A DNA stretch of 47,242 nt from an uncultured Bacilli bacterium (lineage in GTDB: Bacteria > Bacillota_I > Bacilli_A > RF39 > UBA660): assembly GCA_944359625.1 (NCBI GenBank), contig CALVSW010000007.1, positions 1 through 47,242 on the forward strand. Direction: 5' to 3'. The notes under the pieces were generated by a model. That model did no database searches. It was not told the DNA's origin and saw only the letters and a program-made list of their open reading frames with translations. Of the stretch, positions 43,952 through 47,242 are shown piece by piece. The translations under genes were made by a program, and so were the position numbers. Every line of letters begins with the position of its first letter. The first letter of the stretch is position 1.

Positions 43952-45436
43952 ATGAATGGTGCTATATTTGAGCAGATGGATTTCGGACCTTTGGCAGAGT
44001 TTTTAGCTGAAGATGATGTAACCGATATTTCTTATTCTAATGGGGGACAAATTTGGCTGAAAACTTTGTCAAAGGGTGTTTATCAAGTTGAACGTCCTGA
44101 TATTAACGATGCTTTTATGGAAAAATTAGCATTTCAATGTTCGAATGTTATGGGAAAAACTTTTAATATGGCTCATCCATTATTAGATGCTGAATCTGCC
44201 GAATTACGTATGAATTTTGTTCATGATTCAATTGCCACTAATGGTATTGCGTGCTTAATTCGTAAAACACCCGCTAAGATTCGTTTAAATAAACAGAAGT
44301 TGCTTAATGAAAATTATGTTATTGAAAATCTTCATGATTTTCTTATTAAATGTGTTGAAGGCCATTGCAATATAATAGTAGCTGGAGAAACTGGTTCAGG
44401 TAAAACAGAATTAGTTAAATATTTAGCAGCACATATTAAAGAAAATGAAAAGATTATAACAATTGAAGATACATTAGAACTTCACTTAGATAAAATATTT
44501 CCTCATCGAGATATTGTTGCTATGAAAACGAATAATATTGCATCTTATTCTGATGTATTAGTTGCTTGTATGCGTCAAAACCCTAAATGGATTTTACTTT
44601 CAGAAGTTCGTAGTGCAGAAGCCGTAATGGCAGTTCGTAACTCAATATCTTCAGGTCATAATATTTTATCAACTATTCACGCCGATAAAGCTAGTAGTAT
44701 TCCGATGCGTATGTATTCGTTATTAGAATCGTCACAGGATACAGAGCAATTTTTAAGTACGATTCATAGATATGTTCAAATCGGAATATATGTTAAAGGC
44801 TATTTTAGTAAAGTTTATAATCGCTTTCAAAGAGAGATTATTGAAGTTTGCGAGTTTTTTGTTGATGAAGATAATATGCCTCAAGTAAATATAATATATA
44901 AAAAGGATTTGGATGGTCATTTCGTTTTGAAAAATCCTTCTAAACGTCTTTTAGACTATATGAGTATTCAAAACGTAATACTACCAGATGATGTCTTTGG
45001 ACTTGGAAATAGTACTGAATTAGATGGTGATAAAAATACTGATACAAGAACTAAATCTGAGGCTTTAAAGGATACTCAAGATGTAGTTACAGAACCTCCT
45101 AGAGCAAATATAAATCAAAATGCTGCTAGTGTTGCACAAACTGCTTCTCCACAAAATAAAGTATCAACTCCTCAAAATGTTAATATCTCTAATCAATCTA
45201 TTAATAACAATTCTATACAAAATACTTCAAAGTCTGTATCGATGAATAATTCTAATATCAATTCTTTGAGTTCTCAAAACGTTCAAAAACCTATAATTAA
45301 TAATGTCCAAGGAAATAATCAAAATATTCCTTCGGATGCTACAACTGATAATTCAGCAGCTTCTGCAACGATAAAGCCTAATATTAGTATTCAAAACGTT
45401 AATCCTATGTTAGGAAATAATGAGGATGTTTTATAG
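43952..45436 (+). CDS. CpaF/TadA-like secretion ATPase with a long Asn/Gln/Ser-rich tail
   Basis: This 494-residue protein has an N-terminal ring-forming part (1-135), then the ATPase core: Walker A GETGSGKT (145-152), an acidic TIEDTLELH box, a Walker B-like WILLSEVR and the LSTIHADKA His box. This is the motor that powers Tad pilus or type II/IV secretion. After about residue 350 the protein continues with some 140 residues of low-complexity Asn, Gln, Ser and Thr sequence (NINQN, NVNISNQSINNNS). CpaF does not normally have such a tail, and it is intrinsically disordered by composition. It might dock other cytoplasmic partners (inference). Confidence 0.9.
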   Translation: MNGAIFEQMDFGPLAEFLAEDDVTDISYSNGGQIWLKTLSKGVYQVERPDINDAFMEKLAFQCSNVMGKTFNMAHPLLDAESAELRMNFVHDSIATNGIACLIRKTPAKIRLNKQKLLNENYVIENLHDFLIKCVEGHCNIIVAGETGSGKTELVKYLAAHIKENEKIITIEDTLELHLDKIFPHRDIVAMKTNNIASYSDVLVACMRQNPKWILLSEVRSAEAVMAVRNSISSGHNILSTIHADKASSIPMRMYSLLESSQDTEQFLSTIHRYVQIGIYVKGYFSKVYNRFQREIIEVCEFFVDEDNMPQVNIIYKKDLDGHFVLKNPSKRLLDYMSIQNVILPDDVFGLGNSTELDGDKNTDTRTKSEALKDTQDVVTEPPRANINQNAASVAQTASPQNKVSTPQNVNISNQSINNNSIQNTSKSVSMNNSNINSLSSQNVQKPIINNVQGNNQNIPSDATTDNSAASATIKPNISIQNVNPMLGNNEDVL

Positions 45437-45447
45437 GTGGTGCTTAT

Positions 45448-46350
45448 ATGGAATTAGTTATATTATTAGCATTAGCAATTTATGCTATAAGTTATCGTTT
45501 AAATCCTGATGCGGATGTTGAGGGAACTTTTAAATTTATTAAACATGGTATTGGTAATATTTATGAAAAATATGCTCCTTATAGTTATAAACAAATAAGG
45601 GAAAAAACTAAAGAATTAGGTGAGGAATATACTGTAAAGCAATATGTAGCTCAAGTTATATTATTTGCTGGAGTTGCCGGTGGAATTGCTTATTTGTATT
45701 TCTATAATTTAGTTTGGACAGCTATTTATGCAATTGCTGCTGTATCCATGATTCCTTATTTGTCATATTTAAGGACACAACGTATTTATTCTGAATATAT
45801 ATTTGAAGAAATTCAAACTTATTGTACAAATGTAATTATGGAATTTAATACAACTCAAAGTTTTGTAAAATCATTAGAAGGCGTTAGAGATTCAGGAATA
45901 TTGGGATCTCCAGTTAATGATGATGTTAAAGTTATGATTGATATGTCCTATGCAAATGGTACTATAGATCAGTCTATCGCATATTTTAATGAAAAATATC
46001 CTTATTATATGGTTAAAAATATGCATCAACTTTTCTATCAAATAACTAAAGAAGGTGCAAGAGATTCTGGGGAATCACTAGAAAATATGTCACTTGATAT
46101 TGATGCTTTAGTTGAAGGCGTTTATCGTGATAGAATGGATAGAGCAAACTTCCATAAGAAGTTTTTAACATTTGGTATGGCACTATTCTTACTCGTAGCT
46201 GTTATTCAATTCTTGTTAGGAAGAGATTCATACATTGAATTAATTGAAATATGGTATGTTAAAGGATTATTGCATGGTATTATTTTAATTAATTGTTACT
46301 TCTTACATTCAGGAGAAAAATATTATAATGAAGATGTGGGGGTAGAGTAA
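45448..46350 (+). CDS. TadB-like inner membrane platform protein
   Basis: This 300-residue protein has helices near the N-terminus (1-16, short), at about 70-110 and about 230-290, with a cytoplasmic T2SF-type domain between. The family-like features EEIQTYCTNVIMEFNTTQSFVKSLEGV and FYQITKEGARDSGESLENM are visible. TadB and TadC form the membrane platform on which the ATPase works. It directly follows the ATPase, and its stop overlaps the start of the TadC-like gene by one base. Confidence 0.8.
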   Translation: MELVILLALAIYAISYRLNPDADVEGTFKFIKHGIGNIYEKYAPYSYKQIREKTKELGEEYTVKQYVAQVILFAGVAGGIAYLYFYNLVWTAIYAIAAVSMIPYLSYLRTQRIYSEYIFEEIQTYCTNVIMEFNTTQSFVKSLEGVRDSGILGSPVNDDVKVMIDMSYANGTIDQSIAYFNEKYPYYMVKNMHQLFYQITKEGARDSGESLENMSLDIDALVEGVYRDRMDRANFHKKFLTFGMALFLLVAVIQFLLGRDSYIELIEIWYVKGLLHGIILINCYFLHSGEKYYNEDVGVE

Positions 46351-47138
46351 TGTATTTTGAAATATTAGCTTTAGGTGCTGTATTTTTACTAGTACTTAAT
46401 TACACTAAAGTAATTGACGTTAAAAAATGTATAAATGATAATGTTATTTATTTTAGAAGATTTAAAGAAAGTGATTATGATTTTTTAGTACGTGCTAAGT
46501 ATGGAGAAGGTGTTGATCCTGATTACTTATTTGGAAAGAGAATAAGTAATGGTATTATTGTTGCTATAGTTATTATTTGTTTAATGATTAATAGTTTAAG
46601 TTACGTTTATTTTATAGCAGCTATAGTAATTGGTATATTAGTATTCAAGCTTGATTATAGTAATTTAAAAAAATATTATAAAAATAATCTACATACTATT
46701 GATGCAATGTTACCACATTATTTAAAAGGATTAGAAATTTTAATTCAGCATTATACTGTACCAGTAGCTATTGGTAAAAGTGTAGATACTGCACCAGAAA
46801 TATTTAAAAAGGGCTTATTAGCCATGATTGCTAAAATTAATGCTGGTGACTCTAGTATTGAGCCATATATGGAATTTGCTAGAACTTATCCCGTACGTGA
46901 TTCAATGCGTATGATGCGTTTACTTTACCGATTAGGTTTAGGAAGACAAGAACGTAAGCAAGAACAATTATTAACATTTTCAAGGTCTATATCTTCATTA
47001 CAACAGAAGGCTCGTGATACTAAATATAAAGAACGTTTAGATCGTATGGAAAATAAAACTATGAGTATGCTTATTGCTACCGGCTTAGGTGTTATGATAT
47101 TATTGATATTTGCTGTACTTCAAATGATGGGGTCATAA
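46350..47138 (+). CDS. TadC-like inner membrane platform protein
   Basis: This 262-residue protein has helices at the N-terminus, at about 67-100 and at the C-terminus (about 240-260), with a T2SF-type cytoplasmic domain: AMLPHYLKGLEILIQHYTVP and EPYMEFARTYPVRDSMRMMRLLYRLGLG. TadB and TadC usually occur in pairs like this. No prepilin peptidase (TadV), Flp pilin or TadZ gene follows within the window; the operon ends after this gene at a strong hairpin. Confidence 0.8.
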   Translation: MYFEILALGAVFLLVLNYTKVIDVKKCINDNVIYFRRFKESDYDFLVRAKYGEGVDPDYLFGKRISNGIIVAIVIICLMINSLSYVYFIAAIVIGILVFKLDYSNLKKYYKNNLHTIDAMLPHYLKGLEILIQHYTVPVAIGKSVDTAPEIFKKGLLAMIAKINAGDSSIEPYMEFARTYPVRDSMRMMRLLYRLGLGRQERKQEQLLTFSRSISSLQQKARDTKYKERLDRMENKTMSMLIATGLGVMILLIFAVLQMMGS

Positions 47139-47183
47139 ATAAAGATTTTAATTATATATAATTGTCGGTTCTTAAACATTGAG

Positions 47184-47213
47184 GAGTGATGAAATATTTT
47201 CATTACTCTTTTT
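47184..47213 (+). terminator. Rho-independent terminator of the Tad-like operon
   Basis: An 11-pair stem (GAGTGATGAAA at 47184-47194 with TTTCATTACTC at 47198-47208, one G-T pair) and a three-base loop are followed by five Ts. The remaining bases to the window end show nothing further. Confidence 0.8.
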
Positions 47214-47242
47214 ATTTCTAAAAATATTAGTAGCAAGCATAA

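Noticed and set aside
47189..47221. Tiny open frame at the window end preceded by GAGGAG
   Set aside because: It would encode ten residues and coincides with a strong hairpin and T-run, which explains the sequence better.
1..47242. tRNA, rRNA, insertion sequence or riboswitch
   Set aside because: I looked for cloverleaf-like segments, transposase frames with terminal repeats and long structured leaders, and saw none that I could support.

Overview
The window is very AT-rich (I estimate roughly a quarter G+C by eye) and densely coded. It uses TGG for Trp and TGA as a stop (for example mutM and the 36246 gene), so the code is standard rather than Mycoplasma-type. The gene content suggests a wall-making, Gram-positive-like member of the Bacilli, probably an uncultured gut lineage near RF39/Mollicutes relatives. 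Supporting marks are the order spoVB-comN-rel-dtd known from Bacillus (here without secDF, recJ and apt), an omega subunit, AddAB, mraY, murD, a SpoVD/FtsI-type PBP with a PASTA domain, and lipoproteins. The lineage is inference; no 16S gene is present.

Layout. 1-246 is the 3' end of a gene cut by the window edge. Its last ~105 coding bases are GC-rich and strikingly poor in adenine, unlike everything else here, and resemble the variable region of a diversity-generating retroelement (DGR) target. 218-1540 (minus) is a SpoVB-like flippase. 1.6-12.5 kb is a housekeeping block: comN, rel (hydrolase motif altered), dtd, a membrane protein, a divergent sigma-70 factor, a prepilin-like protein, rpoZ, polA, mutM and murD. 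12.6-15.2 kb holds a membrane/coiled-coil protein and a solitary HipA-like kinase. 15.2-21.3 kb holds addB, addA and a small protein that looks like sigma region 4 joined to an RNA polymerase alpha-CTD-like domain.

21.4-31.6 kb is an ABC-transporter island. Cassette A (ATPase frameshifted, second permease truncated) is decayed. Next come two paralogous lipoproteins, a fused ATPase-permease (B), and an intact cassette C (ATPase, two permeases, anchored ectodomain protein). Pieces resembling the 3' end of the neighbouring PBP gene lie after cassette A and after B, which points to growth by duplication at the PBP 3' end. 31.7-34.7 kb holds the divergent PBP and mraY genes.

34.8-47.1 kb is a surface/secretion region. 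A signal-anchored protein carries the same C-terminal domain as the edge gene. After a clear promoter comes an eight-gene run: an anchored exported protein, a 1547-residue secreted protein with collagen-like repeats and a putative thioester domain, a TadE-like anchored protein, two CpaB-like SAF proteins, a CpaF/TadA ATPase with a long Asn/Gln/Ser-rich tail, and TadB- and TadC-like membrane proteins. I read this as a reduced Tad/type IV pilus-like machine co-expressed with a giant adhesin-like protein. A hairpin with a T-run closes it at ~47.2 kb.

The most interesting signals are the DGR-like edge gene, the Tad-like operon with its collagen/thioester protein, the sigma4/alpha-CTD-like protein, the Rel with substituted hydrolase residues, and the PBP-derived relics in the ABC island.
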